NCBI RefSeq assembly: GCF_014646695.1
Contig: NZ_BMNT01000004.1
Location: forward strand, 64,563-98,202
Origin: Sphaerisporangium melleum
GTDB taxonomy: Bacteria; Actinomycetota; Actinomycetes; Streptosporangiales; Streptosporangiaceae
Direction of reading: 5' to 3'
Length of the DNA stretch: 33,640 nucleotides
Below, piece after piece: positions 25,793-33,640 of the stretch. Position 1 is the first letter of the stretch. Each line of letters begins with the position of its first letter. The notes below the pieces were generated by a model. That model made no database searches. It had not been told where the DNA came from and was given only the letters and a program-made list of their open reading frames with translations. Both the position numbers and the translations under genes were made by a program.

Positions 25793-26950
25793 ATGTCACT
25801 GACCGACATCGTCCGCACCATAGCCAAGAACGTCCGGCGCACCGCCCCTGAGCCGAGTGAGCTCAAGGAGAAGGCCAAGGACGTTCCCTTCACCATCCTG
25901 CAGACCGCGATCAGCGGGGTCGGCCAGATCCTCTCGTTGGGCGACCGGGTGCGCACCGGCGTCAAGCGCCTGCTCAGCGACGAGGAGAAGGACAAGGCCG
26001 CGGCGCAGCCCTCCGGAGGCGTGACCTCCCCGCAGGTGGTCGTGGCCGAGCCGGAGGAGAAGGCGGAGACCGCGGCGGCCAAGCCCGCACGGCGTGAGCC
26101 GGTCATCTTCGCCCCCCGCTCCGCTCCCGCCACCGACGGCCCGAACGGCGTCGCGTCCAAGCCGGTGACCGTCGAGCCCAAGGCGGCGGAGCCCGCCGCG
26201 CCCGCCAAGCCTGCTGCGTCCGCCGAGCCCGTCGTGCCCGCTGAGCCCGCCAAGCCGGCTGCGGCCGCGAAGCCTGCCGAGCCCGTCGCGCCCGTGGCCG
26301 AGCCGGCGCCGGCCGCCGAGCCCGTCGCGAGCGCTCCGGTCGCCGAGCCCGCCACGCCGTCGGTGCGCGACACCACGGCCGACACCACGGCCGTCACCGA
26401 GGCCACCGCCGTTTCGGAGCCGGCCACCGCCACCGCTGAGCAGGCCGCGGAGACCGTCGAGGCCGCTCCCGCCCCCGCCGAGGCCGCCACCGCGAGCGCC
26501 GAGCAGGCCGAAGCCGCGACCGCGAGCCCCGCATCCGCCGCGCCCGCCAAGCGCGCGCCCAGGACCGCCAAGCCGCGCACCGCTCCCGCCACCCGCAAGC
26601 CGAAGGCCGCCCCGGCCGCCGCCAAGCCCGCTGCCGCCAAGGCGACCGCCGAAGAGAGCGCTCCCGCGCCCAAGCCGCGGACGCGCCGGGCCAAGCAGGA
26701 GGACGGCAAGCTCGCCGACGCCGTACAGACCCCCGCCGCCGAGACCTCTCCGGCCGGTACGACCCCGACCCTCGCCGAGCCCATGCCCGGCTACTCCGAG
26801 CTGACCATGGCCTCGCTGCGGGCCCGGATGCGCGGCAAGTCCGCCGAGCAGATCCGCTCGCTGCTGGAGTACGAGCGCCAGACCGCCGCGCGGGACGACA
26901 TCCTGCAGATGTACGCCAAGCGACTGGCCAAGCTCGAAGCGGGAGAGTGA
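25793..26950 (+). CDS. Ala/Pro/Lys-rich protein, position of Rv1109c (lipid droplet-associated type)
   Basis: A 385-aa protein with AGGGAG before the ATG. The N-terminus (~1-65) is predicted helical with an amphipathic stretch (PFTILQTAISGVGQILSLGDRVRTGVKRLL). The middle (~70-325) is low-complexity: AKPA/EPV repeats, then a Lys/Arg/Pro/Ala-rich segment (~265-320: APRTAKPRTAPATRKPKAA and similar) resembling histone H1 tails. The last ~55 residues form a conserved actinobacterial module (YSELTMASLRARMRGKS, then LLEYERQTAARDDILQMYAKRLAKLE). Its place between ispH and xseA is that of mycobacterial Rv1109c. Such proteins have been named lipid droplet-associated, but I recall that name with only moderate certainty. 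Molecular function unknown; the middle is much longer than in mycobacteria. Confidence 0.75.
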   Translation: MSLTDIVRTIAKNVRRTAPEPSELKEKAKDVPFTILQTAISGVGQILSLGDRVRTGVKRLLSDEEKDKAAAQPSGGVTSPQVVVAEPEEKAETAAAKPARREPVIFAPRSAPATDGPNGVASKPVTVEPKAAEPAAPAKPAASAEPVVPAEPAKPAAAAKPAEPVAPVAEPAPAAEPVASAPVAEPATPSVRDTTADTTAVTEATAVSEPATATAEQAAETVEAAPAPAEAATASAEQAEAATASPASAAPAKRAPRTAKPRTAPATRKPKAAPAAAKPAAAKATAEESAPAPKPRTRRAKQEDGKLADAVQTPAAETSPAGTTPTLAEPMPGYSELTMASLRARMRGKSAEQIRSLLEYERQTAARDDILQMYAKRLAKLEAGE

Positions 26951-26963
26951 CCGGGACGCTTTG

Positions 26964-26969
26964 TAGGCT
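26964..26969 (+). promoter_or_regulatory. -10 box of xseA, probably leaderless
   Basis: TAGGCT, 6 bases before the ATG at 26976. Confidence 0.5.
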
Positions 26970-26975
26970 GCGCGC

Positions 26976-28187
26976 ATGACGGCCAAGACCTCGCCCGAGC
27001 AACCGCTGCCCATCCGCTCGGTGCTGCAGATGGTGGCGCAGTGGATCAGCAGGCTGGGCACCGTGTGGGCCGAGGGGCAGATCACCGAGCTGTCCTCGCG
27101 CGGCGGCACGGTGTTCCTGACCCTGCGCGATCCGGTGGCCAACGTGTCGGCGCGGGTGACCTGCCCGCGCAACGTCTACGAGGCGACCGTGCCGCGGCCG
27201 GTGGACGGCGCGCGCGTCGTCATGCTGATCAAGCCGGACTTCTGGGTCAACCGGGGCTCGTTCGCGTTCACCGCGCTGGAGATCCGCCCCGTCGGCATCG
27301 GCGAGCTGCTGGCGCGGCTCGAACGGCTGCGCCAGATCATCGTGGCCGAAGGCCTGGCCAACGCCGAGCGCAAGCGCCGCCTGCCCTTCCTGCCGGGCAC
27401 GATCGGGCTGATCTGCGGGCGCGACTCGGCGGCGGAGCGCGACGTGCTGGAGAACGCCCGCCGGCGCTGGCCCGCCGTCCGGTTCAAGGTCGAGACCGTC
27501 GCCGTCCAGGGGCCGTACGCCGTGGGCGAGGTGACCGAGGCATTGCGCAAGCTCGACCTCGACTCCGAGATCGACGTGATCATCATCGCCCGGGGCGGCG
27601 GCTCGCTGGAGGACCTGCTGCCGTTCTCGGACGAGTCGCTGGTGCGCGCCGTCGCCGCCTGCCGCACCCCCGTGGTCAGCGCCATCGGCCACGAACAGGA
27701 CAATCCGCTGATCGACCTGGTGGCCGACCTGCGCGCCTCGACGCCCACCGACGCCGCCAAGAAGGTCGTCCCGGACGTCGGCGAGCAGCTCACCCTGGTA
27801 CGCCAGCTCCGTGACCGGGGGCGCCGGGTCGTGGTCGGCCGGCTCGACCGCGAGGCGTCCTGGCTGGCGGCGCTGCGCTCCCGTCCCTCGCTGTCGGACC
27901 CGGTGCGCGAGATCGAGCGCAGGGTCGAGCAGGTGGAGGCCCTGCGTGACCGGGCGCGCCGCTGCCTGACCTCCTCCCTCGACCGGGCCGGGGACTCGCT
28001 GGAGCACCTGCGTGCCCGGCTCGTCGCGCTCTCTCCCGCGGCGACGCTGGAGCGGGGGTACGCCATCGTGCAGCATCCGACGGGCGATGTCGTGCGGCAG
28101 GCGGCCGGTCTCGGGCCGGGGGACGAGCTGAGCGTGCGGTTCTCCGACGGCCGCGTCGAGGTCACCGTCGCCAAGCCCTCGACCTGA
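26976..28187 (+). CDS. xseA: Exodeoxyribonuclease VII large subunit
   Basis: A 403-aa protein, slightly short but complete for actinobacteria. The N-terminal OB fold (~15-110, [21 protein letters not shown] to [19 protein letters not shown]) binds single-stranded DNA. The catalytic domain follows: [69 protein letters not shown] and [16 protein letters not shown] helical region and the C-terminal [19 protein letters not shown] segment end the protein. With XseB it forms exonuclease VII, which degrades single-stranded DNA from both ends in repair. xseB follows directly. Confidence 0.97.
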   Translation: MTAKTSPEQPLPIRSVLQMVAQWISRLGTVWAEGQITELSSRGGTVFLTLRDPVANVSARVTCPRNVYEATVPRPVDGARVVMLIKPDFWVNRGSFAFTALEIRPVGIGELLARLERLRQIIVAEGLANAERKRRLPFLPGTIGLICGRDSAAERDVLENARRRWPAVRFKVETVAVQGPYAVGEVTEALRKLDLDSEIDVIIIARGGGSLEDLLPFSDESLVRAVAACRTPVVSAIGHEQDNPLIDLVADLRASTPTDAAKKVVPDVGEQLTLVRQLRDRGRRVVVGRLDREASWLAALRSRPSLSDPVREIERRVEQVEALRDRARRCLTSSLDRAGDSLEHLRARLVALSPAATLERGYAIVQHPTGDVVRQAAGLGPGDELSVRFSDGRVEVTVAKPST

Positions 28188-28211
28188 CGGGGCGAAGGCC
28201 GCCGCTGCCCG

Positions 28212-28217
28212 TAGGGT
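28212..28217 (+). promoter_or_regulatory. -10 box of xseB, probably leaderless
   Basis: TAGGGT, 7 bases before the GTG at 28225. It supports that GTG over the upstream in-frame GTG at 28216, which would overlap the box. Confidence 0.45.
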
Positions 28218-28224
28218 GGGGTCC

Positions 28225-28464
28225 GTGGCTGAGGAGAAAGATGGGACGCCGTCGTACGAGCAGGCCCGCGAAGAGCTGACCGAGGTCGTCCGGCGGCTGG
28301 AGGCCGGGGGCCTGACGCTGGAGCAGTCGATCGAGCTGTGGGAGCGCGGGGAGAAGCTCGCCGCGATCTGCGAGGAGTGGCTGCAGGGAGCCAGGGTCAG
28401 GCTCGCCGCCGCCATGGCCAAGCGCGACGACACCACCCCCGCACCGAACGAAGCCCCCTTCTGA
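28225..28464 (+). CDS. xseB: Exodeoxyribonuclease VII small subunit
   Basis: A 79-aa protein of the usual XseB length. It has the family core SYEQAREELTEVVRRLEAGGLTLEQSIELWERGEKLAAICEEWL, predicted as two helices that wrap around XseA. The start was chosen from the -10 box position. The 37-base gap from xseA suggests both cotranscription and its own promoter. Confidence 0.96.
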   Translation: MAEEKDGTPSYEQAREELTEVVRRLEAGGLTLEQSIELWERGEKLAAICEEWLQGARVRLAAAMAKRDDTTPAPNEAPF

Positions 28465-28592
28465 TGTGCTGACCGGAAAGGCGCGCCGAGTCCCCGCCGC
28501 AGGGCGGCGCCGGCATTCGCCGTACCCCGGCCCGCCGACGCGGCGCCGGTGAGAAGGCCCTGCGAACGGCCGGGAAAAACGCCAGGCCCCTG

Positions 28593-29147
28593 CTAGCCGG
28601 GGGTTCCGCTCTGGATCGGGGTGGGGGCGATCTTGGGCTGGGCTTTGAGGGAGGCGGCGAGGTCGGTCAGCTCGTCCCAGTCGGCCCGGCCGGTGACCAC
28701 CAGGGTCACATCGGGCTGGACCAGGACGAGTGAGCGCTGCTTCTTGTCCGGACGGTAGCGCTCCTGCCAGGCCTGGCCATTGATCTGCCGGGTCCCGGTG
28801 GCCTTGTCGGTGTTGGCGATGCGGCTCGCGAACGCCTCACCGGGCTCGTCGCTCTGCGCCAGCAGCGCGTGCGACCGCTTCGCCGTCGCGAAGCCGAGCC
28901 GCCAGGTGACGTACCCCTTCTGGTCGACCTCGGAGCTGTTCGGCACCCACCCGGCCGGCACCGGGTCGGGCACCCGCACCTCGTACGGGGCGACGCGGCG
29001 CAGGCCGGCCAGGGTCATCGAGTAGTCCACCCGCGGGATGTGCTCCTCGCGGCTCTGCGGCGCGATGAGCAGGAAGATGCCCACGATCGCCAGGCAGACC
29101 AGCAGGGCGAACGCGTAGCCGTAGAACCCTTGGGTGAATCGGCGCAC
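28593..29147 (-). CDS. DUF4245 membrane-anchored protein
   Basis: About 184 aa. One N-terminal helix (YGYAFALLVCLAIVGIFLLIA) is followed by an exported DUF4245 domain (VDYSMTLAGLRRVAPYEVRVPDPVPAGWVPNSSEV, then RLGFATAKRSHALLAQSDEP and VTGRADWDELTDLAASL) and a short Pro/Thr tail. The GTG at 29147 is favoured by a -10 box 8 bases upstream; a TTG at 29159 would overlap the box. The family is actinobacterial and typically sits beside glpX (Rv1100 next to Rv1099c in M. tuberculosis). Function unknown. Confidence 0.85.
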   Translation of the reverse strand: MRRFTQGFYGYAFALLVCLAIVGIFLLIAPQSREEHIPRVDYSMTLAGLRRVAPYEVRVPDPVPAGWVPNSSEVDQKGYVTWRLGFATAKRSHALLAQSDEPGEAFASRIANTDKATGTRQINGQAWQERYRPDKKQRSLVLVQPDVTLVVTGRADWDELTDLAASLKAQPKIAPTPIQSGTPG

Positions 29148-29155
29148 AGGCAGGG

Positions 29156-29161
29156 ACAATA
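29156..29161 (-). promoter_or_regulatory. -10 box of the DUF4245 gene, probably leaderless
   Basis: TATTGT on the minus strand, 8 bases before the GTG at 29147. Confidence 0.4.
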
Positions 29162-29274
29162 CCGGTCTGGGTGGCCGCCCCCCGAAACGGCCACGCCGCC
29201 CCGCCTGCGCCGGCCATGGCCGGAGGTCGCGAGGCCGGCCGGGCCGTGCGCCGGACAGGCCCCGTGCCCGCCGG

Positions 29275-29871
29275 TCAGGGCCGGGGGATCTGACCGATGA
29301 TCTTCAGTACCTCTTCGGAGAAGCCCCGGGCGGCGGCGACGTCCTCGGAGAGCACGACCTCGGACACCGCGGCGGCCAGCGCGCCGGTCACGACGACGAC
29401 CAGAGCGCCCTTCTCGTCCCCGAAGAGGGCGGCGTTGCGCCGCACCCACTGGCGCATGCGATCGCGCATCAGCACCTCGAAGCCGGGCGGGCCGTCACCG
29501 CGCAGGAACAGCGCGGCGAGCTCCTTCTCGTCGAAGCACCCCCCGAGGTAGGCGCGGGCGCCGACGACGAACAGCCGCAGCGGGTCGCTCTCGCCCTCGC
29601 CACGAGCCCCTTGCACCGCCTGTTTGGTCCGCTGCATCTGCCGGGACTGGAACTCCTCGAAAAGAGTGAGGTAGAGGTCGGCCTTACCGGAAAAGTGGTG
29701 GTAAAGGCTGCCGACGCTGGCGCCCGCGCGAGAGACGACCTCGGTGACCCCCGCTTCGGCGAAGCCGCGCGTGATGAACACCTCGCGGGCCGCGTCGAGG
29801 AGCGCGCCGCGCGTGGCGGCGCCGCGTTCGGAGGTGCGCACAGTCACCGGTCTCTCCGTGTCGCTGCTCAT
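29275..29871 (-). CDS. TetR-family transcriptional regulator
   Basis: A 198-aa protein with ATG at 29871. The helix-turn-helix is clear: GALLDAAREVFITRGFAEAGVTEVVSRAGASVGSLYHHFSGKADLYLTLFEEF. The C-terminal ligand-binding domain includes LRLFVVGARAYLGGCFDEKELAALFLRG and ALVVVVTGALAAAVSEVVLSED. It lies between the DUF4245 gene and glpX and is divergent from glpX, with 153 bases between starts, so it may act on glpX or itself. No ligand can be inferred. I saw no obvious operator palindrome in the gap. Confidence 0.9.
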   Translation of the reverse strand: MSSDTERPVTVRTSERGAATRGALLDAAREVFITRGFAEAGVTEVVSRAGASVGSLYHHFSGKADLYLTLFEEFQSRQMQRTKQAVQGARGEGESDPLRLFVVGARAYLGGCFDEKELAALFLRGDGPPGFEVLMRDRMRQWVRRNAALFGDEKGALVVVVTGALAAAVSEVVLSEDVAAARGFSEEVLKIIGQIPRP

Positions 29872-29878
29872 GCAGGTG

Positions 29879-29884
29879 ACAGTA
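29879..29884 (-). promoter_or_regulatory. -10 box of the second tetR gene, probably leaderless
   Basis: TACTGT on the minus strand, 7 bases before the ATG at 29871. Confidence 0.45.
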
Positions 29885-30024
29885 TCCCTCCGCAGGCCGC
29901 CGAAGTGGGACAACTACGATCGTGGAATCGGCTGTGATGAGGTCGGTGCGGACGGCCGGGAGGCCGGCGGGCCGTGTACGCGGGCGCCCGATCGCCGTTC
30001 GTCCAACTTATAAGGGGCTTGCAC

Positions 30025-31059
30025 ATGTCGGAACAGACATCCGTACCACCCGCGCTGGCCACCGAGGAGCGCGCGCCCGATCGCAACCTCGCCCTCGAAC
30101 TGGTCCGGGTGACCGAGGCGGCGGCGATGGCCGCGGCGCGCTGGGTGGGCCGCGGGGACAAGAACGGCGCGGACGGCGCGGCGGTCAACGCCATGCGCCA
30201 GTTGATCAACACCGTCTCGATGGACGGCACGGTGGTGATCGGCGAGGGTGAGAAGGACAACGCCCCGATGCTCTACAACGGCGAGCGCGTGGGCGACGGG
30301 AGCGGCGCCCAGTGCGACGTGGCCGTGGATCCGATCGACGGCACCCGGCTGACCGCGCTCGGCATGCCGAACGCCGTCTCGGTGATCGCGGTGAGCCCGC
30401 GCGGGTCCATGTACGACCCCTCGGCGGTGTTCTACATGGACAAGCTGGTGACCGGCCCGGAGGCCGCCGACGTGGTGGACATCAACGCGCCGGTGGCCGC
30501 GAACATCGAGGCCGTGGCCCGGGCCAAGGGCTGCTCGCGGTCGGACGTCACGGTGGTGCTGCTCGACCGTCCCCGGCACGAAGGGCTCGCCAAGGAGGTC
30601 CGGGACACCGGGGCGCGCATCAAGTTCATCACCGACGGCGACGTGGCGGGCGCGATCATGGCGGCCCGCCAGGACACCGGCATCGACCTGATGCTGGGCG
30701 TGGGCGGCACGCCGGAGGGCATCATCGCGGCCTGCGCGCTGAAGTGCCTGGGCGGGGTGATCCAGGGCAGGCTGTGGCCGCGCGACGACGACGAGCGGCG
30801 CCGCGCGCTGGACGCCGGGCACGATCTCAACCGGGTGCTCACCACCGACGACCTGGTGACCTCCGACGACGTCTTCTTCGCCGCGTCGGGCATCACCGAC
30901 GGCGAACTGATGGCGGGAGTGCGCTATCGGGGCGGCGTGGCGGTCACCCACTCGCTGGTCATGCGCGGCAGGTCGGGGACGGTGCGCAAGGTGGAGAGCG
31001 AGCACCAGCTCTGGAAGCTGCGGGCCTACAGCGCCATCAACTTCGACACCGCGTCCTGA
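30025..31059 (+). CDS. glpX: Class II fructose-1,6-bisphosphatase GlpX
   Basis: A 344-aa enzyme that dephosphorylates fructose-1,6-bisphosphate to fructose-6-phosphate in gluconeogenesis. Metal-site motifs of class II FBPases are present: [14 protein letters not shown] and [13 protein letters not shown] (the DPIDGT motif shared with lithium-sensitive phosphatases), then DGDVAGAI and [26 protein letters not shown] precedes the ATG at 30025 by 8 bases; a frame extension upstream to 29974 lacks a ribosome site. In actinobacteria this is usually the only gluconeogenic FBPase. A candidate -10 (TACGAT) lies near 29916, which would give a leader of about 100 bases. Confidence 0.97.
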   Translation: MSEQTSVPPALATEERAPDRNLALELVRVTEAAAMAAARWVGRGDKNGADGAAVNAMRQLINTVSMDGTVVIGEGEKDNAPMLYNGERVGDGSGAQCDVAVDPIDGTRLTALGMPNAVSVIAVSPRGSMYDPSAVFYMDKLVTGPEAADVVDINAPVAANIEAVARAKGCSRSDVTVVLLDRPRHEGLAKEVRDTGARIKFITDGDVAGAIMAARQDTGIDLMLGVGGTPEGIIAACALKCLGGVIQGRLWPRDDDERRRALDAGHDLNRVLTTDDLVTSDDVFFAASGITDGELMAGVRYRGGVAVTHSLVMRGRSGTVRKVESEHQLWKLRAYSAINFDTAS

Positions 31060-31102
31060 CCCACCGGCGCGAGCGCCCCGTTCCGGACCGCCGGGCCGGG
31101 GG

Positions 31103-31795
31103 TCAGGAGCCTCGGCGGCGGGTCCAGCCGCGGCGGGGCGGCTTGGGGGACTTGGCGACGACGTTGCCCATCATGATCACGCCGGTGACCTCGATCACGG
31201 GCGCGTCGGGCGCCGTCACGATCGGCACCTGGTTCTTCTTGCCGCCCACCACCGCCGAGGCCGGGATGACGACCCGCACCCCCTGGGGGACGATCAGCGT
31301 GAGCGTGGCGCCGACCACGGTGGCCTGGACGGTGATGTGGCTGCTCTGCAGCAGAGCCTCGCGCAGGTCCAGGGTGACGCCGGTGCCGACGGCCGTGACC
31401 GGGTAGTGCGACGGCACCACCCAGCGGCCGTCGCGCTGCTCGGAACGGAACAGCGCCATCACCGGCCGCCCGTCCGCTCGCAGCGGCTGCAGGTGCTCGG
31501 GCAGCAGGTCGGCGGTGAGCGCGGCCAGCTCGCCGAGCGTCCGCGAGGTGTACACCCGCTCGACCCGCTCTTCGTGCTCGTCAGGGGTGAGCCGGCCGTC
31601 GGCGACCGCCTCGTGCAGCACGGTCACCACGCGCTCGCGGTCGTCGTCGGAGGCCCGGAGCTCCTGCGGCGCGGGCCCGGTGTGCTGCTGCCGCGCACTC
31701 AGCAACCCGGTCAGGATCTGCCGCACCACTGGGGCACCCTGCCGCTGCCAGCGGTCGTTCCAACGGTCGTAGCGCACTCCGCGCTCGGCTTCCAC
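31103..31795 (-). CDS. DUF1707 / LiaF-like C-terminal domain protein
   Basis: A 230-aa protein with a GTG start at 31795. Residues ~45-100 are the DUF1707 (SHOCT-like) module, LRASDDDRERVVTVLHEAVADGRLTPDEHEERVERVY. Residues ~125-210 are a beta-rich LiaF/cell-wall-active-antibiotic-response-like domain (GVTLDLREALL, then VQATVVGATLTLIVPQGVRVVI and VIEVTGVIMMGNVVAK). The C-terminus is Arg/Lys/Pro-rich. No membrane helix is visible, so it is probably cytosolic. In other actinobacteria such proteins are linked to envelope stress, but the role here is inferred. It is convergent with glpX. Confidence 0.85.
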   Translation of the reverse strand: MEAERGVRYDRWNDRWQRQGAPVVRQILTGLLSARQQHTGPAPQELRASDDDRERVVTVLHEAVADGRLTPDEHEERVERVYTSRTLGELAALTADLLPEHLQPLRADGRPVMALFRSEQRDGRWVVPSHYPVTAVGTGVTLDLREALLQSSHITVQATVVGATLTLIVPQGVRVVIPASAVVGGKKNQVPIVTAPDAPVIEVTGVIMMGNVVAKSPKPPRRGWTRRRGS

Positions 31796-31801
31796 GCCTC
31801 G

Positions 31802-31807
31802 ACACTA
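31802..31807 (-). promoter_or_regulatory. -10 box of the DUF1707 gene, probably leaderless
   Basis: TAGTGT on the minus strand, 6 bases before the GTG at 31795. Confidence 0.45.
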
Positions 31808-31965
31808 ACTCCACTCGCGCTCCCGACCTATCCTCGCCACAGTCATCCGGCGCACATGACGATCGGGAGATCGGTCAGAATCGTGACCTCGGCCCTGTTC
31901 CGCCGCCTTGCCGCACCGGCGGCCATCCGTGACCAATGCCGATCGTGCACGAAGGAGCCGAAAGC

Positions 31966-32382
31966 GTGAACCACCGGGACGACGCCGCCTACTGGGCGTG
32001 CCCCCACGGGCAGGACGCGCGCCTCGGCTGCGTCGCCTGCTACGAGGATTCGCGTGATCCCGAGTCGGTGGCGCCGCTCTGGGAGGTCGCCGTCTGGTTC
32101 TTCTCCGAACGGCCGTTGCCCATCAAAGCCCTGCAGGACGTCCACCGGCACGGCAGCCGCTTCCTGCTGGACAAGCTCTCCGCCCCGCACATCTACCTGC
32201 TCACCGCCCATGTGCGTGCCGGGCAGGGGTCACAGGCCGTCGCCGGGCTCGTCGGCTTCCTGGTCCACAACCGGCACGTGGTGGACGAGTTCACGGTGCA
32301 GGAGACACGGGCGGTGCTGCTGTCGCCGCCCGCCGGCACCTCCGCCGCCGACCGCGTCTGGCCGAGACCCGACCGGCGCTGA
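31966..32382 (+). CDS. Small hypothetical protein with N-terminal Cys/His motif
   Basis: A 138-aa protein; the GTG at 31966 is chosen because GAAGGAG lies 8 bases upstream, rather than the ATG at 31936. Near the N-terminus, WACPHGQDARLGCVACYED has three Cys and one His close together, a possible half zinc site. The rest is a compact mixed fold (PLWEVAVWFFSERPLPIKALQDVHRHGSRFLLDKL, then HIYLLTAHVRAGQGSQAVAGLVGFLVHNRHVVDEFTVQE). I do not recognise a family. It stands alone, convergent with the MFS gene. Confidence 0.7.
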   Translation: MNHRDDAAYWACPHGQDARLGCVACYEDSRDPESVAPLWEVAVWFFSERPLPIKALQDVHRHGSRFLLDKLSAPHIYLLTAHVRAGQGSQAVAGLVGFLVHNRHVVDEFTVQETRAVLLSPPAGTSAADRVWPRPDRR

Positions 32383-32408
32383 CGCGACCTTCGGCGGATC
32401 GGTGCTGG

Positions 32409-33617
32409 TCAGGCCTGCGCCGGGCGGAGGGCCGGGTGGGCGGGTCTGGGCTGGAAGCCCCGGGCCAGCGCGACGATGGCGGCGGTGAGCACGAGCGGGG
32501 CGGCGAAGGCGACGCGGTAGTCCGCCGCCTCCGCGATGCCGCCGACCAGCGCGGCCCCCACGATGAACCCCACGTAGTTGAACATGTTGACCCGGGCGAT
32601 GGCGACGCCCGTGCCGGCCGGGTCGAGGCGGCCGGCCGCCGAGAACGACTGTGGGGCCACCACCGCGAGTCCGACTCCGGTGAGCCCGAAGGCCGCGATC
32701 GCCAGAGGCTCGGTCGGCGCGATGACGATGCCGGCGAACCCCAGGGCGGCGAGCAGGCCGCCGATGCGGACGATCACCGCGGGCCCGTACCTCCGGACGG
32801 CGAGGTCCCCGGCGACCCGGACGACGAAGGTGGTCGCCTGGTAGGCCGCGAGAGCAAGCGGGATGACGGCCGCCGTCGCATGCATGATCTTGTCCATGTA
32901 GACGGACCCGAAGTTCGAGATCGACGCGTCTCCCACGTACAGGAACGCCATCGCCAGGCACAACGGCAGGATCGGCCGCCACGGCACGCCCGCGCCGCCG
33001 GCCCCTTCGGTCCAGGGGCCTCCGGCCGGGTCCGGTGCGACGTCGCGGTGCTCCTCGGCGGCCGTGCGGAGTGCCCCACCGGCCGGCAGGGCGACGGCGA
33101 CCGCGACGGCCATGGCGACGGCGAGCGTGGTCACCAGGCTCTGCTCCATGCTTCCAGCGACCGACGCCCACGTGGCGCCGATCACCGCCGCGGCGCTCCA
33201 CAGGGCGTGGAAGCCGGTGAGGATCGGCCGGCCGTAGTCGCGCTCGACCACGACGGCCTGCATGTTCATGCCGGCGTCCACCGCTCCGAGGCACAGGCCG
33301 AACAGCACGTTGGCGGCGACCAGCTGCGGGACGTCGGCGGCCAGCCCGGCGAGCACCACGGCCAGCGCCGCCGCGGGCTGGGCCACGCGCAGCACGCGTT
33401 TGCTGCCGTACCGCTTGGCGACGCCTCCCGCGAGCACGCTGCCGGCACCGGCGAGGATCGGGACCACGAGCAGCAGGATCGACAGTTCGCCGTCGCTCAG
33501 CTCGTGCTTCTGCTGGAGTCCGGCCACCTGGCTCAGCAGGCTGGCGAGGGTCAGGCCCTGGACGAAGAACACCGCGAAGGTGGCAAGGCGCGCGCGCCGG
33601 TCTCGGGGGGTGGGCAC
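32409..33617 (-). CDS. Major facilitator superfamily transporter
   Basis: A 402-aa polytopic protein from a GTG at 33617, with about 12 hydrophobic segments in two halves and a charged central loop (TAAEEHRDVAPDPAGGP). The A-motif region after helix 2 reads GGVAKRYGSKRVLRVAQP. DAGMNMQAVVVERDYGRPILTGFHALWSAAAVIG is typical of the FucP/YbjJ-like MFS branch. Substrate unknown; sugar or drug efflux are both possible. The region upstream of the start is cut off by the end of the window. Confidence 0.9.
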   Translation of the reverse strand: MPTPRDRRARLATFAVFFVQGLTLASLLSQVAGLQQKHELSDGELSILLLVVPILAGAGSVLAGGVAKRYGSKRVLRVAQPAAALAVVLAGLAADVPQLVAANVLFGLCLGAVDAGMNMQAVVVERDYGRPILTGFHALWSAAAVIGATWASVAGSMEQSLVTTLAVAMAVAVAVALPAGGALRTAAEEHRDVAPDPAGGPWTEGAGGAGVPWRPILPLCLAMAFLYVGDASISNFGSVYMDKIMHATAAVIPLALAAYQATTFVVRVAGDLAVRRYGPAVIVRIGGLLAALGFAGIVIAPTEPLAIAAFGLTGVGLAVVAPQSFSAAGRLDPAGTGVAIARVNMFNYVGFIVGAALVGGIAEAADYRVAFAAPLVLTAAIVALARGFQPRPAHPALRPAQA

Positions 33618-33626
33618 TGCGGCTCC

Positions 33627-33640
33627 GGGGGGGGGGGGGG
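33627..33640. other. Terminal 14-base G run, likely assembly/sequencing artefact
   Basis: The window ends in 14 consecutive G, just upstream of the MFS start. Such runs at contig ends are typical of two-colour Illumina no-signal calls. Confidence 0.6.

Overview
The window is very GC-rich. Its genes use strong G/C third positions and many GTG or TTG starts. The order of its housekeeping genes (ychF, DUF6542, ispH, an Ala/Pro/Lys-rich protein, xseA, xseB, DUF4245, glpX) is one I know from mycobacteria and other actinobacteria. I infer a high-GC actinomycete chromosome, most likely a Streptosporangiales-type genus (Nonomuraea/Streptosporangium/Actinomadura-like). The genus is a guess. The right edge ends in a 14-base G run that looks like a contig end.

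Left part (1-3506, all minus strand): the 5' end of a secreted Thr/Pro-rich protein, a 628-base gap with a diverged duplicated segment, a 668-aa Pro-rich surface protein with a C-terminal membrane anchor, and a MutT-type Nudix hydrolase.

Centre-left (3766-15931, minus strand): a compact type IV secretion-like operon related to the Tcp (pCW3/Tn916) family. In transcription order it holds a TcpC-like protein, a small TcpD-like membrane protein, a very unusual TcpE-ParA/MinD fusion, a VirB4/TcpF-like ATPase, a VirB6/TcpH-like channel protein with a Gly/Ser tail, a VirB8-like bitopic protein, and a two-domain lysozyme-like/NlpC-P60 wall hydrolase. Start and stop codons overlap and a perfect 10-bp hairpin closes the operon. 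The window shows no relaxase, coupling protein, integrase or attachment sites, so this may be a domesticated cell-envelope machine rather than a transfer element. This operon is the most interesting part of the window.

Middle (15932-20424): an AT-richer stretch with little coding signal, an AAA ATPase fused to a PD-(D/E)XK-like DUF234 domain, and a divergent TetR / aldo-keto reductase pair with a shared operator-like region. A metallo-beta-lactamase-fold gene is coupled to the reductase but lacks its C-terminal half.

Right part (20425-33617): the conserved core block ychF, rmuC, DUF6542, a P-loop kinase, ispH, the Ala/Pro/Lys-rich protein, xseA, xseB, DUF4245, a TetR regulator and glpX. It is followed by a DUF1707 protein, a small Cys-containing hypothetical protein and an MFS transporter. 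Many genes here carry a TANNNT -10 box 6-8 bases before the start codon, which suggests leaderless transcription.
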